Source: an uncultured Clostridia bacterium (GTDB lineage Bacteria; Bacillota; Clostridia; Oscillospirales; CAG-272). From it: DNA of 10,576 nucleotides. The notes under the pieces are model-generated. The model saw only the letters and a list, made by a program, of their open reading frames with translations. It was not told the DNA's origin and did no database searches. Position numbers and translations under genes: made by a program. How positions within the stretch are numbered: position 1 is the first letter of the stretch; every line of letters begins with the position of its first letter. Below, piece by piece: positions 1 through 5,850 of the stretch. The stretch spans positions 1 to 10,576 of the forward strand of contig CANQXN010000050.1 in assembly GCA_947627815.1 (NCBI GenBank), read 5' to 3'.

Positions 1-188
1 TCTTACTTGCGGGCGATTTCGTCGCCGTTCCCACGGAACGGCCAGAGGAGAGGGGCAGGGACGGCCTCCCGCACATTGGCACCCGCTTCGCCAACCCGCG
101 CGCCCATTGTCACCCCTGCCTCCGTCTCACTTGCGGGCGATTTTGCCGCCGTTCCCACGGAACGGCCAAGCGGGAGGGGCAGGGACGG
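1..188. repeat. Two copies of a ~64-bp direct repeat
   Basis: Copy 1 lies at 1-64 and copy 2 at 125-188. They have the same length and no gaps, and differ at about seven positions. Copy 1 may continue to the left of the window. Each contains a perfect 8-bp stem with a CAC loop (GCCGTTCC CAC GGAACGGC) at 24-42 and 148-166. Read on the minus strand, both copies can encode the same short tail (WPFRGNG..IARK then stop) in different frames and with different stop codons. The differences change amino acids, so I read this as DNA repeat rather than a gene. No start codon with a ribosome binding site supports a CDS here. Confidence 0.8.
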
Positions 189-198
189 GCGGCGCTGG

Positions 199-400
199 TT
201 CAAAAAATTTTGAAGGAAAAAGGGAAATGTTTGTGCAGTTACAACCGCCCTTGATTTTTTGTGTTTGTCTGTCCAAACCCCTTTTCCCCTTTCCAAAAGT
301 TTTTGAAAGGGGTTTGGGGAAAACTTTTTCCCAAAAAGTTTTCCCCGAGGGAACTTTTCCCAAAAAGTTCCCCCGAGGGAACTTTTTCCCCCAAAGTACC
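199..400. repeat. Intergenic hairpin-cluster repeat (copy R1)
   Basis: This is a member of the window's palindromic repeat family. A minus-oriented core (TTCAAAAAATTTTGAAGG, 199-216) faces a plus-oriented core (about 286-307, ...CCAAAAGTTTTTGAA...). Next comes a perfect 14-bp stem, GGGGAAAACTTTTT at 316-329 with 333-346, loop CCC. Two further tandem, decaying hairpins follow: a 10-bp stem at 349-358/363-372, and an imperfect one at about 375-398. An outer pairing CCAAACCCCTTT (273-284) with AAAGGGGTTTGG (306-317) is also possible. The element ends about 40 nt before the promoter of the following regulator gene. No gene is seen in 1-507. Confidence 0.8.
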
Positions 401-438
401 CCCACGGATCGTTTAGGAGGTTCACAACGAATTGATCA

Positions 439-467
439 TTGATTGCCGCCGGAAAAAATGATAGAAT
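439..467 (+). promoter_or_regulatory. SigA-type extended -10 promoter of the XRE regulator gene
   Basis: The -35 box is TTGATT (439-444), followed by a 17-bp spacer and a -10 box TAGAAT (462-467). The TG of an extended -10 stands one base before it (459-460). Predicted transcription start is near 474, giving a short leader to the ATG at 508. The hexamer AATGAT occurs at 457-462 and 465-470, overlapping the -10 region, and its inverse ATCATT is at 435-440, overlapping the -35. These are candidate operator half-sites, possibly for autoregulation. The operator role is inference. Confidence 0.7.
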
Positions 468-507
468 GATGCCGTAAGCTTACAAAAACTTTTCAGGAGA
501 CGGAGCC

Positions 508-1614
508 ATGAATATCAAAATTGGTATGATGATAAAGAAATTGCGAACAGAAAAGGGTGTAACGCAAGAGGCGCTCGCGGCGGCCATCGGCGTTACGCCG
601 CAGGCCATATCCCGCTGGGAATCTGAAAACGGGTATCCCGACATCGAGCTGCTTCCCGCGCTTGCCGACTTTTTTTATGTGACCACTGACGAGCTTCTTG
701 GGTATCAACTTTCCGAGCGGGAAAGGGAACTTGTCGACATAAAGAAAGAGATGGCGCGGCTTGGCGAGGTCGGCACCATCGAAGAGCGAATTGCTTTTGC
801 GCGCAATGCCAAAGCAAAATATCCATCGGATTATGAGATCAAGGAAAATCTTGCCGTGTGTTTATACCATTTATGGAAAGAGACAAACGACAAGTCTCTG
901 TTAAGCGAAATTGAGAGCTTGTGCTTATCGGTCGTTGACAAGTGTAAAGACGAGGACACACGGGTTGACGCCATCCATCTTTTAATTAGCATTTACGGGG
1001 CGACGAAGCAGAGCGGCAAGGCGCTCGCGGCGGTCAATCTGCTCACGCCGATGAAGTATTGTCGGGAGTTTGCCCTGTCAGGGGGCATCGGCGACGGCAA
1101 AGACGAACTCTATAGGCAAGAGGAGATCGACAAATTGACCGACTCTTTGGGCATGGCGCTCTCCCGTTATCCGCTGGCAGAACATCTTCCGAACGACCCA
1201 TCGACATGGGACAAAAAAATCGAGATGCTGGAGACTTCCAACCAGCTTTACCGGATGATATACGGCGAGAATCTTATGTTTTATCACTGTCGGCTCGCCT
1301 CGAATTATTGGCTCATTTCAACATATCAGTTTTCGCAGGGAAAAATCGACGAAGCTCTCGATTCGATTGAAAAGATGTGCGTCCACGCCATCGGGTACGA
1401 CCGCTCCTACAACGAGGATCGCGGAAAAAAATACCGTTCGGTTTTTGTCGATCAATTGATTTACCCATTTCCCGGCAAGGATTTTTACGAATTAAAGGAA
1501 CATTCACAATGCTATTACATGCGGGACAGATTAAAGGACGCGCGATATGACTGCATCCGTGATAACGAAAGATTCACCAAAGCGATAGAATCCTTAGCCC
1601 AATACGCAAGGTAA
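508..1614 (+). CDS. XRE-family transcriptional regulator with helical C-terminal domain
   Basis: This is a 368-residue DNA-binding regulator. Residues about 5-64 form a clear Cro/CI-type helix-turn-helix: KLRTEKGVTQEALAAAIGV, then the recognition helix TPQAISRWESENGYPDI, and a closing helix LLPALADFFYVTTDELLG. The remaining ~300 residues are mostly helical and look like a TPR-type sensor or dimerisation region, as in many clostridial XRE proteins. No known ligand-binding or peptidase motif is seen. The start is fixed by AGGAGA at 495-500, seven bases before the ATG. The gene stands alone behind its own promoter and ends at a terminator shared with the convergent peptidase gene. Its base and codon use (frequent TTA, AAA, AAT) is more AT-rich than the rest of the window, hinting at acquisition from elsewhere. 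The HTH assignment is firm; target and signal are unknown. Confidence 0.9.
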   Translation: MNIKIGMMIKKLRTEKGVTQEALAAAIGVTPQAISRWESENGYPDIELLPALADFFYVTTDELLGYQLSERERELVDIKKEMARLGEVGTIEERIAFARNAKAKYPSDYEIKENLAVCLYHLWKETNDKSLLSEIESLCLSVVDKCKDEDTRVDAIHLLISIYGATKQSGKALAAVNLLTPMKYCREFALSGGIGDGKDELYRQEEIDKLTDSLGMALSRYPLAEHLPNDPSTWDKKIEMLETSNQLYRMIYGENLMFYHCRLASNYWLISTYQFSQGKIDEALDSIEKMCVHAIGYDRSYNEDRGKKYRSVFVDQLIYPFPGKDFYELKEHSQCYYMRDRLKDARYDCIRDNERFTKAIESLAQYAR

Positions 1615-1636
1615 AGAAAAGGGGTACTTGGCGGGC

Positions 1637-1719
1637 GGGGGAACCCTTTTTTGAAAAAAAGGGGGTTCCCCCGCACCTTGTCGCGGGTTCCCCACGACAG
1701 CTCAAAAAACTTTAAAAGG
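1637..1719 (-). repeat. Palindromic repeat copy R2a, just after the regulator gene
   Basis: A long hairpin lies 22 nt after the regulator's stop codon. Arm GGGGGAACCC (1637-1646) pairs with GGGTTCCCCC (1663-1672), and T6 pairs with an A-run between them, leaving a two-G bulge. It is followed at 1701-1719 by CTCAAAAAACTTTAAAAGG, the reverse complement of the family's core word. The copy is therefore oriented on the minus strand and forms an inverted pair with R2b, with a terminator between them. The hairpin itself could slow or stop transcription, but no U-tract follows it on the plus strand. Confidence 0.75.
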
Positions 1720-1724
1720 AAAAA

Positions 1725-1762
1725 GAAAAAAGCCGGAGCGACACAACCGCTTCGGCATTTTT
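1725..1762. terminator. Bidirectional intrinsic terminator between the regulator and peptidase genes
   Basis: Arm GCCGGAGCG (1732-1740) pairs with CGCTTCGGC (1748-1756), nine pairs with one G-U wobble and a 7-nt loop. On the plus strand it is followed by ATTTTTA. On the minus strand the stem is followed by TTTTTTCTTTTT. It can therefore terminate both convergent genes. Confidence 0.8.
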
Positions 1763-1780
1763 ATGTGTTTTGCCTATCTA

Positions 1781-1847
1781 TTCCTTTTCCCCTTTTCCAA
1801 AAGTTTTTGAGGGGGGGCGGGGGGACTTTTTTTCAAAAAGTCCCCCC
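1781..1847 (+). repeat. Palindromic repeat copy R2b, abutting the peptidase stop codon
   Basis: A pyrimidine run and core (CCTTTTCCAAAAGTTTTTGA, 1791-1810) is followed by a G-run and a perfect 13-bp stem, GGGGGGACTTTTT (1819-1831) with AAAAAGTCCCCCC (1835-1847), loop TTC. The right arm ends one base before the minus-strand peptidase stop codon (1849-1851). The layout from 1741 to 1847 closely parallels 240-346 in R1, including the shared word ACAACCGC and the GTGTTTTG/GTGTTTGT stretch, so the two gaps are related. Confidence 0.8.
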
Positions 1848-1848
1848 G

Positions 1849-2943
1849 CTAAAACAGTAAAGGAAGATACAACAGCGCGGGGCAGAGGGCGGCGTAAAGA
1901 GAGGGAAGCAGGGAAAAAGGCAGGGGATTCTGCCCGCGTCCGCATTCGAGTGTGAAGGCCGGCACGCCGCAGAGCGAAAGCCAGTCGGAAAAGCCGCCGT
2001 ACCCGGCGGGGTCGCTTGCTTCCCATGATCCGATCGGAGTATAGCCGGTCAAAGCCGCGAGGCGTAACGCGCCCGGGCGCGTCTTGCGGGAAGCGTGATA
2101 GTAAATCACTTCCCCTTGCGTGTGAAAGGCAAGCGCCGCGACCAGCCCGCCCGCGTTGGTTATGCCCCCGCCCGCGCCGCTTGCCCCGGTTCCCGCTGTC
2201 TCTGTCCCCGCCGGCGGCGGGGCGGGGGTGTTTGCGTCAGTTCCCCTTGCCGCCCCCGGCGGGGCGGGCTGCCACGCCATCAGGCGGCGCGCGAGGGCGG
2301 CGAGTGCCGCGCTTTCGGGTTCGCTTTCGGGGCAATCGCCGGCAAAGCGGGTCGGACCGGGGCGCAAAACCGCCCCCGGCAGGGTGCGGTAAGCCTCAAA
2401 GCCCGCGTCATAATTGTGGTTGAGGTCGACCCCGCGCGCGTTGGCCTGCCAGTGCGTGAAATCGGAAGAGTCGCCGTTCAGACTGACCAGCGTCTCTTGC
2501 GACAGGGGAAGGGCTTTTTCGGCTTTTTCGCCCGCCGCGCCCTCGGCACCCTCGGCGGCATTTTTGCCGGCGAAAGCGGGCAGACGGCCGGAACTTGCCA
2601 GCGCGCAGCCGTCGGGATTGACCAAAGGCAGGATCACAAGTGTGCGGCGGGCGGCAAGAAGCGAGAGGGAGACCCCCGCCACGGGCTGATCTTCCGCGAT
2701 CGCCCGACAGTAGGCACTCGCAAAGGCCGAAAGCAGACCGGCGGTGATCGCTTCGCTGCCGTGGTGGGCGCCGGTGAGCAACAGATAAGGCCCTTTGTCG
2801 GGATTTTTGCCGCAGAAAAGGGCGAGAAGGGGCAGGCCGCAGAGGCTTTGCCCCACGATTTCGATTTTGGCAAGCGAGGGATAGGCGCTTGCGGTCTTGT
2901 ATAACGCGGTGTAAATTGCGGTGGGAGAAAACTCTTGTATCAT
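1849..2943 (-). CDS. M14-family zinc carboxypeptidase (gamma-D-glutamyl-diamino-acid peptidase-like)
   Basis: This 364-residue metallopeptidase probably cleaves gamma-D-glutamyl-diaminopimelate-type bonds in cell-wall peptides. The catalytic set is complete: zinc ligands H61 and E64 in GAHHGSE, third ligand H274 in AFHTQG, substrate-binding stretch NARGVDLNHNYDAGF (168-182) and catalytic glutamate E333 in FTLECG. LNHNY in place of LNRNF is typical of the peptidoglycan-type M14 branch. The start at 2943 is preceded by GAGAGG at proper spacing; an upstream in-frame start at 3048 would overlap promoter sequence. No signal peptide, LysM or membrane segment is seen, so a cytoplasmic enzyme (peptide recycling or spore-related) is likelier than a secreted one. 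Two low-complexity insertions stand out: Ala/Gly/Glu-rich at 125-144 and Pro/Ala/Gly/Thr-rich at 225-265, the latter just before H274. The family is certain; the exact substrate is inferred. Confidence 0.9.
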   Translation of the reverse strand: MIQEFSPTAIYTALYKTASAYPSLAKIEIVGQSLCGLPLLALFCGKNPDKGPYLLLTGAHHGSEAITAGLLSAFASAYCRAIAEDQPVAGVSLSLLAARRTLVILPLVNPDGCALASSGRLPAFAGKNAAEGAEGAAGEKAEKALPLSQETLVSLNGDSSDFTHWQANARGVDLNHNYDAGFEAYRTLPGAVLRPGPTRFAGDCPESEPESAALAALARRLMAWQPAPPGAARGTDANTPAPPPAGTETAGTGASGAGGGITNAGGLVAALAFHTQGEVIYYHASRKTRPGALRLAALTGYTPIGSWEASDPAGYGGFSDWLSLCGVPAFTLECGRGQNPLPFSLLPSLYAALCPALLYLPLLF

Positions 2944-2993
2944 GCGCGCCTCTCTTTTCAAAAAAAAGAATTTAAACGCGGGAAAAAAGGAAA

Positions 2994-3023
2994 ATCCTTT
3001 GCGGGAAAGCCCTCTTTTGTCAA
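2994..3023 (-). promoter_or_regulatory. Possible promoter of the M14 peptidase gene
   Basis: On the minus strand a perfect TTGACA (3023-3018) is followed after 18 bp by AAGGAT (2999-2994), a weak -10. The predicted start is about 45 nt before the ATG at 2943. The -35 box stands back to back with that of rny (3042-3047), making an inverted TTGTCAA/TTGACAA pair 18 bp apart. The -10 match is poor, so confidence is limited. Confidence 0.4.
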
Positions 3024-3041
3024 CTTTTTTCCGGACGGCTC

Positions 3042-3070
3042 TTGACAAACCCTTTTGTCTACATTATAAT
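3042..3070 (+). promoter_or_regulatory. Consensus SigA promoter of rny
   Basis: An exact TTGACA (3042-3047), a 17-bp spacer and an exact TATAAT (3065-3070) make this the strongest promoter in the window. The predicted start is near 3077, giving a leader of about 97 nt before the ATG at 3174. An 11-bp palindrome, TATACTGTATA (3079-3089), lies right at the predicted start and could be a repressor site; that role is inference. Confidence 0.9.
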
Positions 3071-3173
3071 AAAGATGTTATACTGTATATTGTGATACTA
3101 TGCCCTCTTGTGTCCACTTGTGACGCCAAAAGGCTTGTGAAAACAAAATTCAGTAAATATAAGGAGGTGTAAT

Positions 3174-4751
3174 ATGTTTTTTCCTGTCATACTGGCGGTC
3201 AGTCCGATCGTCGCAGGGGTGATCGGAATCGCCGCTCTCTTGGTCGGTGTCGGCGCGGGCATTGTCGCGGGCGTTCAGCTACGCAAACGGCATTATGAAC
3301 GCGAAGTCGGCTCGGCGGAACAAGAGGCCGCGCGCATCCGCGAAGAAGGCGCAAAGACCGCCGAATCACTCAAAAAAGAAGCCCTGCTGGAAGCGAAAGA
3401 AGAAATCGTCAGACAGAATCGGGATTTCGAAAAAGAAGTGCGCGATCGCCGCGCCGAAATCTCCCGTCTGGAACACCGCTGTTTGCAGCGCGAAGAATCG
3501 CTTGACAAAAAAATGGAAGGGCTGGAAGCCAAAGAGGCACAGCTTGACAAAAAGATCAAGGAAAACGAACAGATCAAACTCGATCTCGAAGCCGTAAAAA
3601 AGGATCAGATCGAGCGGCTTGAAAAAATCGCCGGCTATACGGCGAAGCAGGCGAAGGAGGAAATCGTTTCCAATATCGAAGAGGAGGCGCGTCACGACGC
3701 CGCCGAACGGCTGGTGGAAATCGAGCGGCAGCTGAAAGAGGACGCCGACGACAAGGCCAGAAACTTGATTTCGCTTGCCATGTCCCGCCTCGCTTCCGAT
3801 CATGTGTCGGAGGCCACCGTCTCGGTGGTGCCTCTACCCAATGACGACATGAAAGGCCGGATCATCGGGCGGGAAGGGCGCAACATCCGCACGGTGGAGA
3901 CGCTCACCGGCGTCGATCTGATCATCGACGACACGCCGGAAGCCATCACGCTGTCGAGCTTTGACCCGGTGCGCCGGGAAGTGGCGCGGCTCACGCTCGA
4001 AAAACTCATCTCCGACGGCCGCATTCACCCCGCGAGAATCGAAGAAACGGTAGAAAAAGCGAAAAAAGAAGTCGACAACGCCATCAAACAGGCGGGCAAT
4101 CAGGCGACCTTCAAGACCGGCATCCACGGGCTGAACGCCGATCTCGTCAAACTGCTCGGGCGGCTCCGCTACCGCACAAGTTACGGGCAGAATGTACTCG
4201 ATCACTCCATCGAGGTGTCCCTGCTTTCAGGCATGTTGGCCGATGAATTGGGCGTGGACGCCACCGTGGCCAAGCGCGCCGGCCTGCTCCACGACATCGG
4301 CAAGGCGCTGACGCACGAAGCGGAAGGCTCCCATGTTCATTTGGGCGTGGAAGTCGCCAAGAAATACAAAGAAAGCAAAGAGGTCATTCACGCCATCGAG
4401 GCGCACCACGGCGATGTCGAACCCAAAACCGTCATCGCGCTCATCGTGCAGACCGCCGATGCCATTTCCGCCGCCCGCCCCGGCGCCAGAAGAGAAAATC
4501 TCGAAGAATACATCAAGAGACTGCAAAAGCTCGAGGAAATCGCCAACAGTTTTCCGGGCGTGGATTCTTCCTTTGCCATTCAGGCAGGGCGGGAGATTCG
4601 TATCATGGTCAAGCCGGAAGAGATTTCCGATACCGCTATGATTACCGTGGCGCACGATATTGTCAAGAAGATCGAAGAAGAACTCAAATACCCCGGGCAG
4701 ATCAAAGTCCATGTGGTGCGGGAAAGCCGCGTTGTAGATTTTGCCAAATGA
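3174..4751 (+). CDS. rny: Ribonuclease Y
   Basis: This is the membrane-anchored endoribonuclease that initiates mRNA decay in many Firmicutes. The 525-residue length and full architecture fit the family. An N-terminal membrane segment (about 8-34) is followed by a basic RKRH stop-transfer and a long charged coiled coil (about 40-195). The KH RNA-binding domain carries the GxxG loop in IIGREGRN (230-237). The metal-dependent HD domain has H344 in LDHS, the HD pair H373-D374 in LLHDIGKA and H411/H412 in EAHHGD, and the conserved C-terminal domain ends near VVDFAK. AAGGAGGTG at 3161-3169 fixes the start. The promoter is a perfect SigA type. The downstream order rny-ymdB-spoVS matches the Bacillus subtilis arrangement. 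In Bacillus, Rny interacts with RNA-decay partners at the membrane; partners here are not shown by the sequence. Confidence 0.98.
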   Translation: MFFPVILAVSPIVAGVIGIAALLVGVGAGIVAGVQLRKRHYEREVGSAEQEAARIREEGAKTAESLKKEALLEAKEEIVRQNRDFEKEVRDRRAEISRLEHRCLQREESLDKKMEGLEAKEAQLDKKIKENEQIKLDLEAVKKDQIERLEKIAGYTAKQAKEEIVSNIEEEARHDAAERLVEIERQLKEDADDKARNLISLAMSRLASDHVSEATVSVVPLPNDDMKGRIIGREGRNIRTVETLTGVDLIIDDTPEAITLSSFDPVRREVARLTLEKLISDGRIHPARIEETVEKAKKEVDNAIKQAGNQATFKTGIHGLNADLVKLLGRLRYRTSYGQNVLDHSIEVSLLSGMLADELGVDATVAKRAGLLHDIGKALTHEAEGSHVHLGVEVAKKYKESKEVIHAIEAHHGDVEPKTVIALIVQTADAISAARPGARRENLEEYIKRLQKLEEIANSFPGVDSSFAIQAGREIRIMVKPEEISDTAMITVAHDIVKKIEEELKYPGQIKVHVVRESRVVDFAK

Positions 4752-4826
4752 CGCCTGCCGTATCGGCAGTTCACATATAATAACGATAAAACGAAACAAG
4801 AAACACCATCCGCCCTTCGCGGCGGG

Positions 4827-4856
4827 TTGAAGATATCGGATTTTACCCTTTATTAT
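4827..4856 (+). promoter_or_regulatory. Weak candidate promoter upstream of ymdB
   Basis: TTGAAG (4827-4832), an 18-bp spacer and TATTAT (4851-4856) form a plausible but imperfect SigA promoter in the rny-ymdB gap. Transcripts from it would begin near 4863 and include the terminator-like hairpin at 4874-4907. Confidence 0.35.
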
Positions 4857-4873
4857 ATGTCTTCCCTGTGAGC

Positions 4874-4907
4874 GAGAAAAAGCCCCCCTGCCGGCGGGCT
4901 TTTTCTC
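4874..4907 (+). terminator. Hairpin terminator between rny and ymdB, or attenuator in the ymdB leader
   Basis: GAGAAAAAGCCC (4874-4885) pairs perfectly with GGGCTTTTTCTC (4896-4907), a 12-bp stem with a 10-nt loop. The stem has the A-tract/GC core/U-tract layout of an intrinsic terminator and, being nearly symmetric, could act on either strand. It would end rny transcripts, and if the candidate promoter at 4827-4856 is real it would sit in the ymdB 5' leader. Confidence 0.65.
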
Positions 4908-4921
4908 TGCCCGACAGCGCA

Positions 4922-4937
4922 GCCGCGCGATCGCGGC
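4922..4937 (+). promoter_or_regulatory. GC-rich hairpin in the ymdB 5' leader
   Basis: GCCGCG CGAT CGCGGC is a perfect 6-bp stem (the whole 16-mer is self-complementary). It stands between the terminator hairpin and the ymdB ribosome binding site, just before a CCTCC (4939-4943) that could weakly pair with the AAGGAG at 4959-4964. A regulatory function is only a possibility. Confidence 0.3.
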
Positions 4938-4969
4938 ACCTCCCTCTTTGCGGCAAAAAGGAGAATCGT

Positions 4970-5743
4970 ATGAATCTTTTGTGTATCGGGGACATTGTCG
5001 GCCCCGCAGCGGTGGAATTTGTGCGGGACAATCTGCACAAGATCCGCCAGGAATATGACATCGGGCTGGTCATCGCCAACGGCGAAAACGCCGACCCCGG
5101 CAACGGGCTTTTGCCCGACACGGCAAAACTTCTGTTTCTGTCGGGCGTCGATGTCATCACCAGCGGCAACCATATCTGGCAGAAAAACGGCATTTATGCC
5201 TTTTTGGACGACTGTCCGGCGCTTTTGCGCCCCGCCAACTACCCCGCGACCAACCCGGGACATGGGCATGTGATCGTCGAGGCGCGGGGGCTGCGGGCGC
5301 TCGTGATGAATGTGCAGGGGCTTGTCTATATGGAGCCGCTCGCCTCGCCCTTTGATACGGTGGAAAAAATCCTCGCCGAAGAGGCGGGAAAGTATGACTT
5401 TGCGGTGCTTGACATTCACGCCGAAGCCACCAGCGAAAAAGCCTGCCTCGCCCACGCGTTTGACGGGCGGGTGGCGGTGATTTTCGGTACGCATACCCAT
5501 GTGCCGACCGCCGACGAAAGGATTTTGCCGGGCGGCTCGGCCTTTATCACCGATCTCGGCATGTGCGGCGTGGCGGGTTCGGCGCTCGGCATGACCTTTG
5601 AGCCGGTGACGGCCAAACTCCGCACGGGGATGCCTCAGCGCTTTGTTTTGGCGCAGGGAAAAATCACCATGAACACCGCCATTTTTGTCTATAATGAACA
5701 AAAGCAAAAGGTTGATTTGGTCAAAAGGATAAATTTTTCATAA
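4970..5743 (+). CDS. ymdB: YmdB-family metallophosphoesterase (cyclic-nucleotide phosphodiesterase type)
   Basis: This 257-residue calcineurin-like phosphoesterase belongs to the family of B. subtilis YmdB, a cAMP/cGMP phosphodiesterase affecting biofilm and motility gene expression. The di-metal site is complete: D8 in CIGDIVG, E39-N40 in NGENA, N67-H68 in TSGNH, H150 in DIHAE and H175/H177 in FGTHTH. AAAAAGGAGA (4957-4966) fixes the start at 4970. An open frame runs farther upstream, but through the terminator hairpin and without a better start. The product has no signal peptide and should be cytoplasmic. The gene follows rny by about 220 nt and precedes spoVS by about 107 nt, the conserved order in spore-forming Firmicutes. 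This linkage and the B. subtilis precedent suggest a role with Rny in RNA or developmental control. The substrate in this organism is inferred. Confidence 0.93.
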   Translation: MNLLCIGDIVGPAAVEFVRDNLHKIRQEYDIGLVIANGENADPGNGLLPDTAKLLFLSGVDVITSGNHIWQKNGIYAFLDDCPALLRPANYPATNPGHGHVIVEARGLRALVMNVQGLVYMEPLASPFDTVEKILAEEAGKYDFAVLDIHAEATSEKACLAHAFDGRVAVIFGTHTHVPTADERILPGGSAFITDLGMCGVAGSALGMTFEPVTAKLRTGMPQRFVLAQGKITMNTAIFVYNEQKQKVDLVKRINFS

Positions 5744-5746
5744 AAA

Positions 5747-5769
5747 CAAGAAAGGTCTTGCTTTTTTTT
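5747..5769 (+). terminator. Weak terminator-like element after ymdB
   Basis: A short CAAG/CTTG stem (5747-5750 with 5757-5760) is followed by a run of eight T. The stem is too short to be convincing and it overlaps the -35 of the candidate spoVS promoter. It could reduce read-through from ymdB. Confidence 0.25.
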
Positions 5770-5785
5770 CAAAAAGGATTATAAT
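5758..5785 (+). promoter_or_regulatory. Candidate promoter of spoVS
   Basis: TTGCTT (5758-5763), a 16-bp spacer and an exact TATAAT (5780-5785) give a SigA-like promoter with a leader of about 60 nt before the ATG at 5851. In B. subtilis spoVS is transcribed by SigH. I looked for a SigH -10 (GAAT core) at the right distance from the AAAGGAT stretches here and found none. Confidence 0.6.
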
Positions 5786-5850
5786 GAAGGTGTCAATGGG
5801 CGATCTCCTGCCCGCAGAGCGACAAAAGGTCAATTGCAACGAGGTGCTAT

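Noticed and set aside
199..400. CRISPR-like reading of the repeated hairpins
   Set aside because: Units are joined directly without spacers of constant length, are not identical, and no cas gene is present.
3..425. Open frames of 92-140 codons on the minus strand and 68-111 on the plus strand across the left end
   Set aside because: They run through repeat and hairpin DNA, lack ribosome binding sites, and their peptides are translations of the palindromes (repeated PxGK/FP motifs).
2095..2904. 269-codon plus-strand frame opposite the peptidase gene
   Set aside because: It is a GC-rich shadow of the M14 peptidase, whose zinc and catalytic motifs make the minus strand the coding one.
2921..3172. 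83-codon frame ending just before rny
   Set aside because: It contains the whole rny promoter and ribosome binding site, and has no ribosome binding site of its own.
4868..4969. N-terminal extension of ymdB by 34 codons
   Set aside because: It would translate the terminator hairpin. The ATG at 4970 has a good ribosome binding site and matches the family start MNLLCIGDIVG.
4853..5707. 284-codon minus-strand frame opposite ymdB
   Set aside because: Shadow of the YmdB-family gene, with no ribosome binding site or domain.
5721..5800. SigH promoter for spoVS, as in B. subtilis
   Set aside because: AAAGGAT-type -35 candidates occur, but no GAAT -10 lies at the needed distance; the TATAAT box fits a SigA promoter better.
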